Source of the DNA: Sneathiella sp.
GTDB taxonomy: Bacteria; Pseudomonadota; Alphaproteobacteria; Sneathiellales; Sneathiellaceae
Direction: 5' to 3'
Assembly: GCA_017643685.1 (NCBI GenBank)
Contig: JAEPMY010000023.1
Span: 1-35,785 of the forward strand
Length of the DNA: 35,785 bases
Part shown: in pieces, positions 1-8,123 of the stretch
Numbering within the stretch: position 1 is the stretch's first letter
Layout: each line of letters opens with the position of its first letter
Made by a program: the position numbers and the translations under genes
The notes under the pieces: model-generated
Database searches by the model: none
Seen by the model: the letters and a program-made list of their open reading frames with translations, nothing else
What the model was told of the DNA's origin: nothing

Positions 1-1
1 G

Positions 2-85
2 ATAGTCATAATAGTTGGCCCTACTGGATCAGGGAAATCAACTACTTTGTACTCAATGTTGAGTGAACTTAATAAGCCAGGTATA
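2..85 (+). other. Fragment of a PilB/GspE-type secretion ATPase (Walker A region)
   Basis: Reading from base 2 gives about 27 residues containing the P-loop [10 protein letters not shown] followed by [12 protein letters not shown]. This is the Walker A segment and following helix typical of type II secretion (GspE) and type IV pilus (PilB) assembly ATPases. The similarity stops near base 80-85, where the same frame becomes nonsense and the sequence turns into murJ in another frame. The fragment is rich in ATA codons, unlike the neighbouring genes. It has no start or stop in the window. It is either the edge of a rearrangement or a chimeric contig end. The assignment to the ATPase superfamily is strong; PilB versus GspE cannot be decided from so few residues. 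Confidence 0.7.
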
Positions 86-854
86 TTACGCGGACCGGGT
101 TTATCAACTACCTCTCGGGGTTATCGGCATTGCCGTTGGAACCGCCCTTTTACCAATGTTGACACGGCAAATCAGGTCAGGAAATGAAGGCCCTGCCAAT
201 GAGACGCTGAACCGCGCAGTTGAACTTTCCATGCTTTTCACTTTGCCTGCTGCAGCGGCCTTGATGATGATCGCTGAACCTATCATCAGGGTTTTGTTTG
301 AGCATGGAGCCTTTTCACCAGCAGCGACGAAAACCACGACTGAAGCCCTGATCGCTTTTTCAAGCGGCCTTCCGGCCTATGTGCTCACCAAAGTATACGC
401 CCCGGGCTTCTTTGCCCGTGAGGATACAACCACACCCGTGATCATTGGCATTATTGCCATGATCATCAATATTGCGCTCAGCCTCTTTTGGCTGGATACC
501 CTTGCTCATATGGGAATTGCACTCGCCACTTCTGTCGCCGCTTGGGCAAATGCGAGCATTCTCTTTATCCTGCTCCTTCGAAAGGGGCAGCATTCCCCTG
601 ATAGAAGACTATTTATCCGACTTGTGGGGATGCTTTTGGCAAGTGCAGCTATGTCAGCTGTACTCTATTTTGTTCAGCCATATTTAGACCCAATGCTCAT
701 GTCTGATCTTTTGATTACTAGAGTTTTGGGGCTGGGCCTTTTGATTGCGGCGGGCGGTGCCACATATGGGATGGCGGCACTGCTTTTTGGCGCAGCAAAA
801 TTGTCTGATTTAAAATCCATGTTACGCCGCCGGACACCGGAAAAGCAGACGTAA
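63..854 (+). CDS. murJ: Lipid II flippase MurJ, C-terminal half only (5' truncated)
   Basis: MurJ (MviN), of the MOP exporter superfamily, flips the undecaprenyl-linked peptidoglycan precursor lipid II across the inner membrane. About 260 residues are present against roughly 510-530 for the full protein. The segment [19 protein letters not shown] is the conserved middle of MurJ, and several hydrophobic helices follow to the stop at 852-854. The GTG at 63 is only the first in-frame start after a TGA at 60-62. It is not a credible native start, because real similarity begins around base 75-80, directly after the secretion-ATPase fragment. The N-terminal half is missing, so this is a partial gene. 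trpS follows, a neighbour I recall for murJ in Alphaproteobacteria. Confidence 0.9.
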   Translation: MNLISQVYYADRVYQLPLGVIGIAVGTALLPMLTRQIRSGNEGPANETLNRAVELSMLFTLPAAAALMMIAEPIIRVLFEHGAFSPAATKTTTEALIAFSSGLPAYVLTKVYAPGFFAREDTTTPVIIGIIAMIINIALSLFWLDTLAHMGIALATSVAAWANASILFILLLRKGQHSPDRRLFIRLVGMLLASAAMSAVLYFVQPYLDPMLMSDLLITRVLGLGLLIAAGGATYGMAALLFGAAKLSDLKSMLRRRTPEKQT

Positions 855-915
855 TCCATAATAAGGTTGACGCACCATGGCCCCCTTGTCATAAGCAAGG
901 CTCCCTTTAACTCCC

Positions 916-954
916 GCCCGGGCCGGACCGCGAAAGTGGCCGGGGGATCCGGGC
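916..954 (+). other. GC-rich nested hairpin in the murJ-trpS intergenic region
   Basis: Bases 916-921 (GCCCGG) pair with 949-954 (CCGGGC). Inside this, 923-926 pair with 940-943, and 928-931 (CCGC) pair with 936-939 (GTGG) around a GAAA tetraloop at 932-935. No T-tract follows, so it is not a standard intrinsic terminator. It lies 27 bases before the trpS start, and could act as an RNA 3'-end stabiliser for murJ or as a trpS leader structure. Confidence 0.5.
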
Positions 955-981
955 TCGTGTCCAAAGCGTGAGGAGCGTTTT

Positions 982-1980
982 ATGTCTCGCATTTTTTCTG
1001 GCGTTCAGCCATCAGGTAACCTTCATCTCGGCAACTATCTCGGGGCCATCCGCAATTTCGTCGGCCTTCAGGACGACTACGAATGTATTTATTGTGCGGT
1101 GGATATGCATGCGATCACTGTCTGGCAAGAGCCAGAACAGCTTCGTAAAAACATCCGAGAAGTAGCATCCGCTTATCTAGCGGCTGGAGTGGATCCAAAG
1201 AAATCCATTATTTTTGCCCAAAGCAGCGTGCACGCACATGCAGAACTGGCGTGGATTTTCAACTGTGTTGCCCGTATTGGTTGGCTCAACCGGATGACCC
1301 AGTTCAAAGAAAAAGCCGGAAAGAACCGCGAGAATGCCTCTCTCGGTCTCTATGCATACCCATCCTTGATGGCGGCGGATATCCTGACCTACAAGGCGAC
1401 ACACGTCCCTGTTGGTGAAGATCAAAAACAGCATCTGGAACTGACCCGCGATATCGCGCAAAAGTTCAATAATGACTATGAAACCGACCTCTTCCCGTTG
1501 GTGGAGCCGATCATCATGGGTGAAGCCACGCGTGTTATGTCTCTTCGTGACGGATCCAAAAAGATGTCTAAATCTGATCCAAGCGACTATTCCCGTATCG
1601 TGCTGACAGATGGTAAAGATGACATTGCCCGTAAGCTGAAAAAAGCGCGGACAGATGCCGATCCGCTTCCTGAGAAAGTTGAAGGGCTGGAAGAGCGTCC
1701 AGAGGCCGCCAATCTGGTTGGGATTTATGCTGCTCTTGCCGGCATGACAAAAGCAGAAGTTCTGCAGGAATATTCAGGTGCGCAATTCTCAACCTTCAAA
1801 CCAGCTTTGACCGATCTGGCCGTTGAGAAATTTGGTCCAGTTGGCGAAGAGATGAAACGTCTGATGGCGGATCCAGGTTACGTGGATAGCGTGCTGAAAG
1901 ACGGTGCTGTTCGTGCAGCAGAAATTGCCAACCCGATTGTTCGTGAAGTTAAAGAAACAGTCGGTTTTCTACTCCCATAA
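982..1980 (+). CDS. trpS: Tryptophanyl-tRNA synthetase
   Basis: This class I aminoacyl-tRNA synthetase charges tRNA-Trp with tryptophan in the cytoplasm, using ATP. The 332-residue length is normal for the bacterial enzyme. Near the N-terminus, [16 protein letters not shown] contains the HIGH-type ATP-binding motif. KMSKS lies at residues 194-198. The segment [15 protein letters not shown] is a conserved TrpRS signature. The ATG at 982 is preceded by GAGGAG at about 970-975, which supports this start. A strong hairpin follows the stop. The gene lies between murJ and a DUF2333 gene. Confidence 0.98.
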   Translation: MSRIFSGVQPSGNLHLGNYLGAIRNFVGLQDDYECIYCAVDMHAITVWQEPEQLRKNIREVASAYLAAGVDPKKSIIFAQSSVHAHAELAWIFNCVARIGWLNRMTQFKEKAGKNRENASLGLYAYPSLMAADILTYKATHVPVGEDQKQHLELTRDIAQKFNNDYETDLFPLVEPIIMGEATRVMSLRDGSKKMSKSDPSDYSRIVLTDGKDDIARKLKKARTDADPLPEKVEGLEERPEAANLVGIYAALAGMTKAEVLQEYSGAQFSTFKPALTDLAVEKFGPVGEEMKRLMADPGYVDSVLKDGAVRAAEIANPIVREVKETVGFLLP

Positions 1981-1991
1981 ATGAAGACACC

Positions 1992-2020
1992 TTAAGGGCG
2001 GTTCTTGCAACCGCCCTTAA
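1992..2020 (+). terminator. Perfect 12-bp hairpin after trpS
   Basis: TTAAGGGCGGTT (1992-2003) pairs perfectly with AACCGCCCTTAA (2009-2020) around a 5-base loop. It begins 11 bases after the trpS stop. No T-run follows, so it may act as a terminator or as a 3'-end stabiliser. Because the hairpin covers 2005, an in-frame TTG there is unlikely to be the start of the next gene. Confidence 0.65.
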
Positions 2021-2067
2021 AGACACCTAAATCTGTACTAGACGTATCGTCAATACGGGGCATGAAC

Positions 2068-3054
2068 ATGAGCGAAATCGGAACCGGCGGCCGCAGCAAT
2101 TCCGGAAGCAAATTCACAGGTAGTCTTTCAGGTATGATCAAAGGTCATCTAGGACGTTTCTCCCTGATCCTGCTGCTCATAGTATTTTTATACTACCTGA
2201 TTGGGATGATCTGGATCCACACCGTCGACGATAGCCTCTCATTCACCCCTCGATCAGAAAACTTACAGGATGGTGGTAGCCGTGCCGTCGAAGTCGTGGC
2301 TGGACTGATCGACCGGGAGATTAACGACAACCGCTGGACGGCTAACGATCCCTTTTTCATGCCAGCCGCAGGGCTTGATAATATGCCTAATTATCAGCAG
2401 GGTATTATTTCAGCTCTGGCGCGCTTCAGCTTTGAGCTAACAGACCAAATTGGCAGAACCCGTGGTAGCAGCCAGACAGACCCGGACCTTCAGAATGCCG
2501 CAGGCCTATTACAATATTCCGGCACAGTTTGGAGCTGGGATCCTACCGTTTCTTGGCTGCCAACTGCGGCCTCTGAAAAACAATATGAAAAAGCACGCCA
2601 GTCTCTGATTTCCTTCAACAAAAGATTGTCCGAAGGACAAGCGGTTTTCGAAAAACGGGGTGATAACCTTTTAGCGACACTTGATCGGATTGCCCTTGAT
2701 ATTGGTTCCTCCACTGCGGTTATCGACAAACATATTGCCGAAACATCTGGCGCCTACATCGATTTTGAAGCGGATGACCTGTTTTATGGATTTAAGGGGC
2801 AAGCATACGCTTACTATATGATCCTGAATGCTCTCTCGACGGATTTCGAGAACCTGATCCGAGAGCGGGAGCTAGGCAATGCTTGGGCACAGATGCTGTC
2901 CAGCTTCCGGTCAGTTGTGGAACTCGACCCTTACGTCATTTCCAACGCCAAAACCGATGGGCAGCTCTTTCCAAACCATTTGGCCGTTCAAGGTTTTTAT
3001 CTCTTACGTGCCCGGACGCAACTTCGCGAGATCAGCAACATTCTGTTGAAATAA
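2068..3054 (+). CDS. DUF2333 family membrane-anchored protein
   Basis: The protein has about 328 residues and resembles the DUF2333 family, whose function is not established. A short polar N-terminus is followed by one hydrophobic segment at roughly residues 32-52 (SLILLLIVFLYYLIG) and then a mostly soluble, helical domain probably facing the periplasm. I chose the ATG at 2068 because GGGG at 2057-2060 sits 7 bases upstream; the ATG at 2062 is the alternative. A longer reading to 2005 would start inside the trpS hairpin. It is followed 52 bases later by a universal stress protein gene. The family call is from recall of sequence features and cannot be tested here; a single-pass inner-membrane location is well supported. 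Confidence 0.7.
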   Translation: MSEIGTGGRSNSGSKFTGSLSGMIKGHLGRFSLILLLIVFLYYLIGMIWIHTVDDSLSFTPRSENLQDGGSRAVEVVAGLIDREINDNRWTANDPFFMPAAGLDNMPNYQQGIISALARFSFELTDQIGRTRGSSQTDPDLQNAAGLLQYSGTVWSWDPTVSWLPTAASEKQYEKARQSLISFNKRLSEGQAVFEKRGDNLLATLDRIALDIGSSTAVIDKHIAETSGAYIDFEADDLFYGFKGQAYAYYMILNALSTDFENLIRERELGNAWAQMLSSFRSVVELDPYVISNAKTDGQLFPNHLAVQGFYLLRARTQLREISNILLK

Positions 3055-3106
3055 ACTTGCAAGCAATGGCATTATATCCGAACTGACAACAACAGTCGGA
3101 GACTTC

Positions 3107-3595
3107 ATGACCAGTGAAGCCCAAGCACCGTCCAGACGCCACAAATTCCTCGTGGTTGTTGATGACACCCCGGAATGCCGAACCGCCATCCGCTTTGCCT
3201 GCCGTCGTGCCTGGCATGTAGGGGGCGGCGTTACCCTCTTACGGGTTATTGAGCCACCGGACTTCCAACACTGGATGGGGGTTGAGCAGGTTATGCGGGA
3301 GGAAGCCCGCGCAGCTGCAGAAGAACTTCTTCAAAGTCTTGCCGAAGATATTCAAAAAGACACCAATCTCGTTCCGGAATTCATTATCCGTGATGGATAT
3401 GTCAAAGATGAACTTCTGGCCTTGATCGAAGAAGATCCGGATGTCCGTATCCTCGTGCTTGCCGCCTCCCCTGACACTGGGGGCCCAGGTCCTCTGGTTA
3501 AAAGTCTGGTAGGGGATATGTCTGGCACCTTTGCCATCCCGATTACCGTGGTTCCCGGTAATTTGACTGACCAGCAATTGGACGCCGTCACCTAA
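3107..3595 (+). CDS. Universal stress protein (UspA family)
   Basis: A single Usp domain of 162 residues. KFLVVVDDTPECRTAIRFA is the first strand and helix of the fold, including the Asp that contacts nucleotide in ATP-binding members. The C-terminal ILVLAASPDTG...ITVVPG segment ends with the typical hydrophobic strand. The glycine pattern of ATP-binding members (GxxGx9GS/T) is not clearly present, so nucleotide binding is uncertain. The ATG at 3107 is preceded by CGGAG. Usp proteins are cytoplasmic and usually induced by starvation or stress. A usp gene next to trpS is an arrangement I recall from Alphaproteobacteria. Confidence 0.88.
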   Translation: MTSEAQAPSRRHKFLVVVDDTPECRTAIRFACRRAWHVGGGVTLLRVIEPPDFQHWMGVEQVMREEARAAAEELLQSLAEDIQKDTNLVPEFIIRDGYVKDELLALIEEDPDVRILVLAASPDTGGPGPLVKSLVGDMSGTFAIPITVVPGNLTDQQLDAVT

Positions 3596-3633
3596 CGCCC
3601 TTGATTCGTCATAATTCGTTCATATCTATCGAT

Positions 3634-3655
3634 CGCCCGATATTAGCCATCGGCG
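3634..3655 (+). terminator. Weak hairpin after the usp gene
   Basis: CGCC(C)GAT at 3634-3641 pairs with ATCGGCG at 3649-3655 with one bulged C and a 7-base loop. No T-run follows. It is the only terminator-like structure seen in the 273-base gap after the usp gene. Confidence 0.3.
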
Positions 3656-3702
3656 TTAAGCCGTTGACTTCGGGTCGGAAAAATGTCGCCTGACATGAAG
3701 GC

Positions 3703-3731
3703 TTGCAATTAACCTTTTGTTAGGACATAGT
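3703..3731 (+). promoter_or_regulatory. Candidate sigma-70-like promoter upstream of the glucosaminidase gene
   Basis: TTGCAA (3703-3708) and CATAGT (3726-3731) are 17 bases apart. A second, AT-rich region at 3785-3797 (AGTATA, TATAAA) could instead be the -10 element. An inverted repeat, TTTGGTG/CACCAAA at 3814-3820 and 3830-3836, lies between these and the gene and may be an operator or a leader hairpin. All of this is pattern only. Confidence 0.3.
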
Positions 3732-3868
3732 CCGTCACCGCTGGTCCCCATTTGCGCTGGATTGGCCGATATGATACATTATGTAGTATAGTATAAAGGG
3801 TTCGCACACTTTATTTGGTGGCAATCGTGCACCAAAACTTATTTAAATAACGTGCGGAATTAAATGGA

Positions 3869-4912
3869 ATGCGTCAAATTACTTATGCGCTCAAGTCGAG
3901 CAAGGCAGCAACTGTGGTTGCGCTTGGCACCATCGGCATCTATGCGCTGACACAATTTGGAGACCATCCTTCCCATTATGCGGAAGCAAAACTTGCCGAC
4001 ACACCTCTTGGCGCCCTCACAAGTGCCCCAATTGATGAAGGCAAATTTGATGTTGCGGCTATTCCTGTGCCTGCACCGCGCCCTGGCGACCTACCAAGTG
4101 TCAAACAACCGGATCAGCTAACGGTTACGCGGGTGATGTCTGGCCTTGAAAATGTATCTTTCCACCTCCCTGCTATCCGCAGCGGGAGCGAAGTACCTCG
4201 TTACTTTGTCCCGGAATTACCGGTTGATATTCTTGACGTTAATAAGGTCACCACACGAAAGAAGCTGTTCATTTCTGTCGTGCTGCCGCTGATTCTGAAT
4301 ACGAATGAGAAAATTCTGGAAGATCGGAAAATCCTTAAAAATATGATCAAGCTGCGGGACCAAGGAAAATCCTGGTCTTCTGAACAGCTTGCATGGCTTG
4401 ATGATCTCGCCAAAAAATACAAAGGATCAGTCTCTGATCTAAATGACCTGCTGGCACGAGTAGACATCATTCCGGTCTCTCTTGCTCTCGCACAGAGCAT
4501 TGAAGAATCCGGATGGGGAACTTCCCGCTTTGCCCGTGAAGGCAATGCTCTTTTTGGGCAGCGCGTTTGGTCAGAGGGTAAAGGCATCGTTCCACACGAA
4601 CGGGCGGATGGTGAAGACTACGAAGTCAGAAGCTTCGAGAGATTGGCAAAATCCGTCTCCTCATATGCTCTCAACCTTAACCGCCACGGCGCATATGATG
4701 CGTTTCGTGACGCACGGAGCCGTCTGCGTTCTGTTGGTATGATTCCAAACGGATATGCGCTCGCGGCAAGTTTGCTGTCTTATTCAGAGCGGGGGGAAGA
4801 CTATGTGGAAGCGCTCCGCATGCTGATGCGCTCCAACGACTTGGGCCAGTATGACACGGCCAAACTGGCCCCAAAACAAGTCGCTCAGAGCGAGAGACTA
4901 TCCAGCAATTGA
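3869..4912 (+). CDS. Bax/FlgJ-like glucosaminidase (peptidoglycan hydrolase)
   Basis: The protein has 347 residues. A hydrophobic stretch near residues 13-28 looks like a signal anchor. A proline-rich linker follows, and a C-terminal domain from about residue 195 contains LALAQSIEESGWGTSRFA and GNALFGQ, the signature of GH73-type N-acetylglucosaminidases such as Bax and the FlgJ C-terminal domain. The probable catalytic Glu is E213, just before SGWG. The later YALNLNRHGAYDAFRDAR segment is also typical of Bax. It probably cleaves peptidoglycan glycan strands in the periplasm. Its 3' end overlaps the convergent aldolase gene by 28 bases. No strong ribosome-binding site is visible before the ATG. 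Confidence 0.85.
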   Translation: MRQITYALKSSKAATVVALGTIGIYALTQFGDHPSHYAEAKLADTPLGALTSAPIDEGKFDVAAIPVPAPRPGDLPSVKQPDQLTVTRVMSGLENVSFHLPAIRSGSEVPRYFVPELPVDILDVNKVTTRKKLFISVVLPLILNTNEKILEDRKILKNMIKLRDQGKSWSSEQLAWLDDLAKKYKGSVSDLNDLLARVDIIPVSLALAQSIEESGWGTSRFAREGNALFGQRVWSEGKGIVPHERADGEDYEVRSFERLAKSVSSYALNLNRHGAYDAFRDARSRLRSVGMIPNGYALAASLLSYSERGEDYVEALRMLMRSNDLGQYDTAKLAPKQVAQSERLSSN

Positions 4913-5655
4913 TCGGCCGCACTTGCAAGCAGGCTGTTATCAGATGCACATAGCAAAAAATCAAACCCTTCATTAAAGCGCTGCTGCGTTTGTTCAGCAC
5001 CGCTTGAAATGCAGCCAAGCCACTTGCCTGTGGCCTTAATCCGATCTCGGGCCTCTTCAAACTGTGCAATGACTTCAGGGTCAGCAAAATCGCCAAGCTT
5101 TCCGATGCTGCCTGACAAATCAAATGGCCCGATAAAAAGCATATCGACGCCATCAACAGCGGCAATCTCTTCGATATTACTGACCGCCTCAGCTGTTTCA
5201 ATCTGACAGATGATCAGCATCTTCTTTTCAAACTCAGCGCGATACTGAACCGTGTCCCGGCCGTAAAGCGCCATACGGGCCGCGCCAAAGCCGGCACCCC
5301 GGGTACCGTTTGGCGGGTAACGGCACGCATCTACTGCGGCTTTTGCCTCCGCCGCTGTATTGACAGCGGGGAACATAATCCCTTCCATCCCGGCATCCAA
5401 CGCCCGTTTTACAGCAACCGGATCGTTAGACGGTATTCGCATCAGAATACTGCTATCTCCAGCGGAGCGAATGGCACGATGTTGATGAATAGCTTCACTT
5501 AAGTTGCCGCCGCCATGCTCATGATCGATCATGATCGCGTCAAAATTCGCCCCTCCCAGAATTTCCGCATTCTCGGAGGATCCGGTAAACAACCAACAAC
5601 CAGCGCCTTTTTCCCCGCGCGCCAGTTTTTCCTTCAATCGTCCAATCTGCTTCAT
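4885..5655 (-). CDS. HpcH/HpaI family aldolase (2-oxo-acid aldolase type)
   Basis: The 256-residue protein is of normal length for class II, metal-dependent HpcH/HpaI aldolases such as 4-hydroxy-2-oxoheptanedioate or 2-dehydro-3-deoxyglucarate aldolase. IMIDHEHGGG (E46, H47) is the metal and catalytic base region. R73 lies in LMRIPSND, E153 in CQIETAEA and D179 in IGPFDLSGS, at the usual ligand positions. The physiological substrate cannot be predicted. It is the last gene of the minus-strand operon, starting 3 bases after the deacetylase stop, and its ribosome-binding site (AAGGA) lies inside that upstream gene. The 3' end overlaps the glucosaminidase gene. Confidence 0.88.
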   Translation of the reverse strand: MKQIGRLKEKLARGEKGAGCWLFTGSSENAEILGGANFDAIMIDHEHGGGNLSEAIHQHRAIRSAGDSSILMRIPSNDPVAVKRALDAGMEGIMFPAVNTAAEAKAAVDACRYPPNGTRGAGFGAARMALYGRDTVQYRAEFEKKMLIICQIETAEAVSNIEEIAAVDGVDMLFIGPFDLSGSIGKLGDFADPEVIAQFEEARDRIKATGKWLGCISSGAEQTQQRFNEGFDFLLCASDNSLLASAADQLLDSLSL

Positions 5656-5658
5656 GTT

Positions 5659-6699
5659 CTAGTTCCTTGGAATATAGAAAAGTGTCCCAAACCACCGATA
5701 ACGCCCATCTGGACCTGGAAGAGTACAGTTGATCCGCGCTCTACCAGGTGCATATGGCTGGCTTAAGCGAACCTCGATCCGATTAACCCCCAATCGCTGC
5801 AATGAGGAAATACGATTCCCTGAATAGCAGTTAAGCTGATGAATATTTTTGTAATTTTCATCCAACGTAAATCCAAAGTTTGGCGGATTTACTTTCAGAA
5901 TCTTGTCACTTGGCAGCACATTGCGAACCCGAAGAGGCATCGCCTGAGCTGCAAGCTTTAACCGGCCAATATTTCCGTAATTCTCGTTAAGCGGAAAGCG
6001 TGGATACTCAAATCGATCTCCGCCGCTATAACTCACTCCCGAATGCTGGCCAAAAGCAGCCTTAAAGCCGAGATCTGAAATCAGGCTTTTGATGTCGCTC
6101 CCATATTCTCCGTAAGGGTACGCAAAAATCGCAGGAACAAATCCAAGCTTTTCTTTAAATGTCTCGTTAGCCTTCAAGATATCGTCACGCACTTGATCCA
6201 ATGAGAGGCGCGGAAGATGCGCATGGGCGGCCCCATGGTGGCCAACATAAACTCCACCATCATCCAGCATTTCTTTCATCTGATCCCAGTTCATATAATC
6301 GTCACGACCACCCGATAACTGGTTGGTAGAGGCAAAAATAGTGAACGGAAAGCCTGCCGCTTTCAGACGTGGCCATGCTTCTTCATAAACGCTGAGATAA
6401 CCATCATCGATGGTGATCGCGACGGTTTTATCCGGCAGCTCTTCTCCGTTATTCAACGCATCAACGATTTTACCAAGCGGTAATACAGTGACGCCCATTT
6501 CTTTCAATGTGTGAATATGTGCATCAAATTGATCCAGCCGGATATTGGTGGATGGATAATCATCCTCACCAAAACGGTGATACATCAACACAACGGCCCA
6601 ATCGGCAGCCTGCGCGGCGCCGGTCGACATCAGGACAGCCAGAAAGGCCATTTTCCCAATGAATTTCTTTAACTTTGAAGACAATGCTAATCCCCTCAT
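5659..6699 (-). CDS. Secreted polysaccharide deacetylase (NodB/CE4 family)
   Basis: A signal peptide is visible: basic start, a hydrophobic core at about residues 17-27, and a probable cleavage after GAAQA near residue 31. The NodB homology domain follows, with VLMYHRF at the start, the metal and catalytic Asp pair in TIDDGY (D98, D99) and the metal-binding His pair in GHHGAAHAHL (H155, H159). The enzyme should remove acyl groups from N-acetylated or O-acetylated sugars of peptidoglycan or an envelope polysaccharide in the periplasm. A C-terminal domain of about 100 residues follows the catalytic part and has no assignment from me. It is the middle gene of a three-gene operon with 3-base spacings. 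Confidence 0.9.
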   Translation of the reverse strand: MRGLALSSKLKKFIGKMAFLAVLMSTGAAQAADWAVVLMYHRFGEDDYPSTNIRLDQFDAHIHTLKEMGVTVLPLGKIVDALNNGEELPDKTVAITIDDGYLSVYEEAWPRLKAAGFPFTIFASTNQLSGGRDDYMNWDQMKEMLDDGGVYVGHHGAAHAHLPRLSLDQVRDDILKANETFKEKLGFVPAIFAYPYGEYGSDIKSLISDLGFKAAFGQHSGVSYSGGDRFEYPRFPLNENYGNIGRLKLAAQAMPLRVRNVLPSDKILKVNPPNFGFTLDENYKNIHQLNCYSGNRISSLQRLGVNRIEVRLSQPYAPGRARINCTLPGPDGRYRWFGTLFYIPRN

Positions 6700-6702
6700 G
6701 GA

Positions 6703-7275
6703 TTATTCACTCTCCTTACTATGATCCATCATATTTGTCCCGGCGGCCCGATCTGACAAAGTCGGATAGCGGCGCGGTTTAAATAACTGATAGTGCCACC
6801 ATTCGTTCATATAATTGTCCCAGCCAGCCGCCGTCATGATCCCTAACAGAAGGACACGGTTCTTTTGCGCCTCAACGGGAATATCTGTAACTGCGTGATG
6901 GGACAGAGGTGTCATCGCATCGAAATCTGTCCCCATTTCCAATTCATTACCGCTAGCATCCAATAATGTCAGATCAATGGCCGCCCCGCGCGCGTGAGGT
7001 GAACCACTTGTCGGCGGCGCCAGATAATCAGGGTTGGGTGTATGATCCCATAAAGCCTGAACCGCTTCTGTCGGGCGAAAGCCGTCAAATAATTTGAAGC
7101 GATATCCGAGTTGTCCTGCCAAATGAATGGCCTTTTCCAGTTTCTCTGTCGCCTCTTCGTTCAGGAAGCAGGCTGCACGGCTGTAAATTGGACTTCCAGT
7201 GAAATTATTGTGGCTGGCGTATCTAATCTCCAGCTCTACATCAAATTCAGCTTCGGTGATTTCGACCAGCTTCAT
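6703..7275 (-). CDS. ddpX: D-alanyl-D-alanine dipeptidase (VanX/DdpX family)
   Basis: This zinc dipeptidase hydrolyses D-Ala-D-Ala, allowing recycling of peptidoglycan-derived D-alanine. The 190-residue protein contains SPHARGAAIDLTLLD, with zinc ligands H94 and D101, and NEWWHYQL, with the catalytic E158 and zinc ligand H161. R67 in DGFRPTEA matches the conserved active-site Arg. No signal peptide is seen, so a cytoplasmic location like DdpX is likely. It is the first gene of the minus-strand operon and diverges from tsaB. No vanH or vanA partner is nearby, so glycopeptide resistance is not suggested. Confidence 0.9.
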   Translation of the reverse strand: MKLVEITEAEFDVELEIRYASHNNFTGSPIYSRAACFLNEEATEKLEKAIHLAGQLGYRFKLFDGFRPTEAVQALWDHTPNPDYLAPPTSGSPHARGAAIDLTLLDASGNELEMGTDFDAMTPLSHHAVTDIPVEAQKNRVLLLGIMTAAGWDNYMNEWWHYQLFKPRRYPTLSDRAAGTNMMDHSKESE

Positions 7276-7300
7276 ATTTCAGCCCAATTTCCCCAGAATA

Positions 7301-7328
7301 TTTGATCTGCCAGCACAATGGTTATATA
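7301..7328 (+). promoter_or_regulatory. Candidate tsaB promoter in the divergent ddpX-tsaB gap
   Basis: TTTGAT (7301-7306) and TATATA (7323-7328) are separated by 16 bases, upstream of tsaB. The 116-base gap must also hold the promoter for the minus-strand operon, but I see no convincing match for that direction. Confidence 0.35.
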
Positions 7329-7391
7329 GCCGGACAAGATACTTACTTTATGCTATGGCAATGCCTCTTTTGACACGGAGCCTACAAGGAC

Positions 7392-8123
7392 ATGACACAG
7401 AAGGCAATCAGGATACTCGCGATGGATACCGCGCTAGAGGCATGCTCTGTTGCCATTACGGCTTCAGATGACATTCTCGCCTCTCATTTTGAAGCGCGTA
7501 ATCGGGGACACGCTGAAACCCTACTGCCGCTCATTAAATCCCTGATGTCCGAAGCAAAACTCTCTTTTGAAGATCTGGACATGTTGGCCGTCTCCGTAGG
7601 GCCAGGTACTTTTACAGGTCTTAGGATCGGCCTTGCCGCTGCACGTGGCATCGCACTCGCGGCTGGAAAACCCTGCATCGGCATCACAACCCTAGAAGCA
7701 CTTACCGCCTCTCTCTCGCCCGACACGGCGAGAGGAAAAGATATCTTAGTCGCGGCTGACGCCCGCCGCAAAGAAGTCTACTTCCAGATTTTTAGGTATG
7801 AAGAAGGCGCTTCTCTACCAACCCCAGTAACAGAAGCCAAAGCCCGTCCGATCGCAGATGTCGGAGCTGATCTGGGGGCACACGCCTACATTGGAATTGG
7901 AAATGGCTGTCACCTGCTCGAAAAAGCGGGTCAGTTTGAAAAAGTCGATATTTTTATTTCGGATGCAGAACATAATCCGGATGCCCGAGTTATTTCTAAA
8001 ATAGCACTCGCTCGTGGGTTACCAGAGGGAGCGGTCCCGCCGCCAGCACCCGTCTACTTGCGCGCGCCCGATGCAAAACTACCGGGTGGAATCGATCCAG
8101 CCACCTTAAAGAGCCCTTCATGA
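7392..8123 (+). CDS. tsaB: tRNA threonylcarbamoyladenosine biosynthesis protein TsaB
   Basis: TsaB is the inactive paralogue of TsaD. It forms the TsaB-TsaD-TsaE complex that makes the t6A37 modification of ANN-decoding tRNAs. ILAMDTALEACSVAI at the N-terminus and VSVGPGTFTGLRIGLA are the conserved ASKHA-fold segments of TsaB. The length of 243 residues is normal. The ATG at 7392 follows AAGGA closely; the internal ATG at 7422 would cut the conserved ILAxDT strand and is less likely. The stop overlaps the rimI start by 4 bases (ATGA), indicating translational coupling. Confidence 0.96.
   Translation: MTQKAIRILAMDTALEACSVAITASDDILASHFEARNRGHAETLLPLIKSLMSEAKLSFEDLDMLAVSVGPGTFTGLRIGLAAARGIALAAGKPCIGITTLEALTASLSPDTARGKDILVAADARRKEVYFQIFRYEEGASLPTPVTEAKARPIADVGADLGAHAYIGIGNGCHLLEKAGQFEKVDIFISDAEHNPDARVISKIALARGLPEGAVPPPAPVYLRAPDAKLPGGIDPATLKSPS

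Noticed and set aside
6703..7275. VanX-type glycopeptide resistance determinant
   Set aside because: The enzyme family matches, but there is no vanH, vanA-type ligase or vanRS pair nearby. A housekeeping DdpX-like recycling role is more likely.
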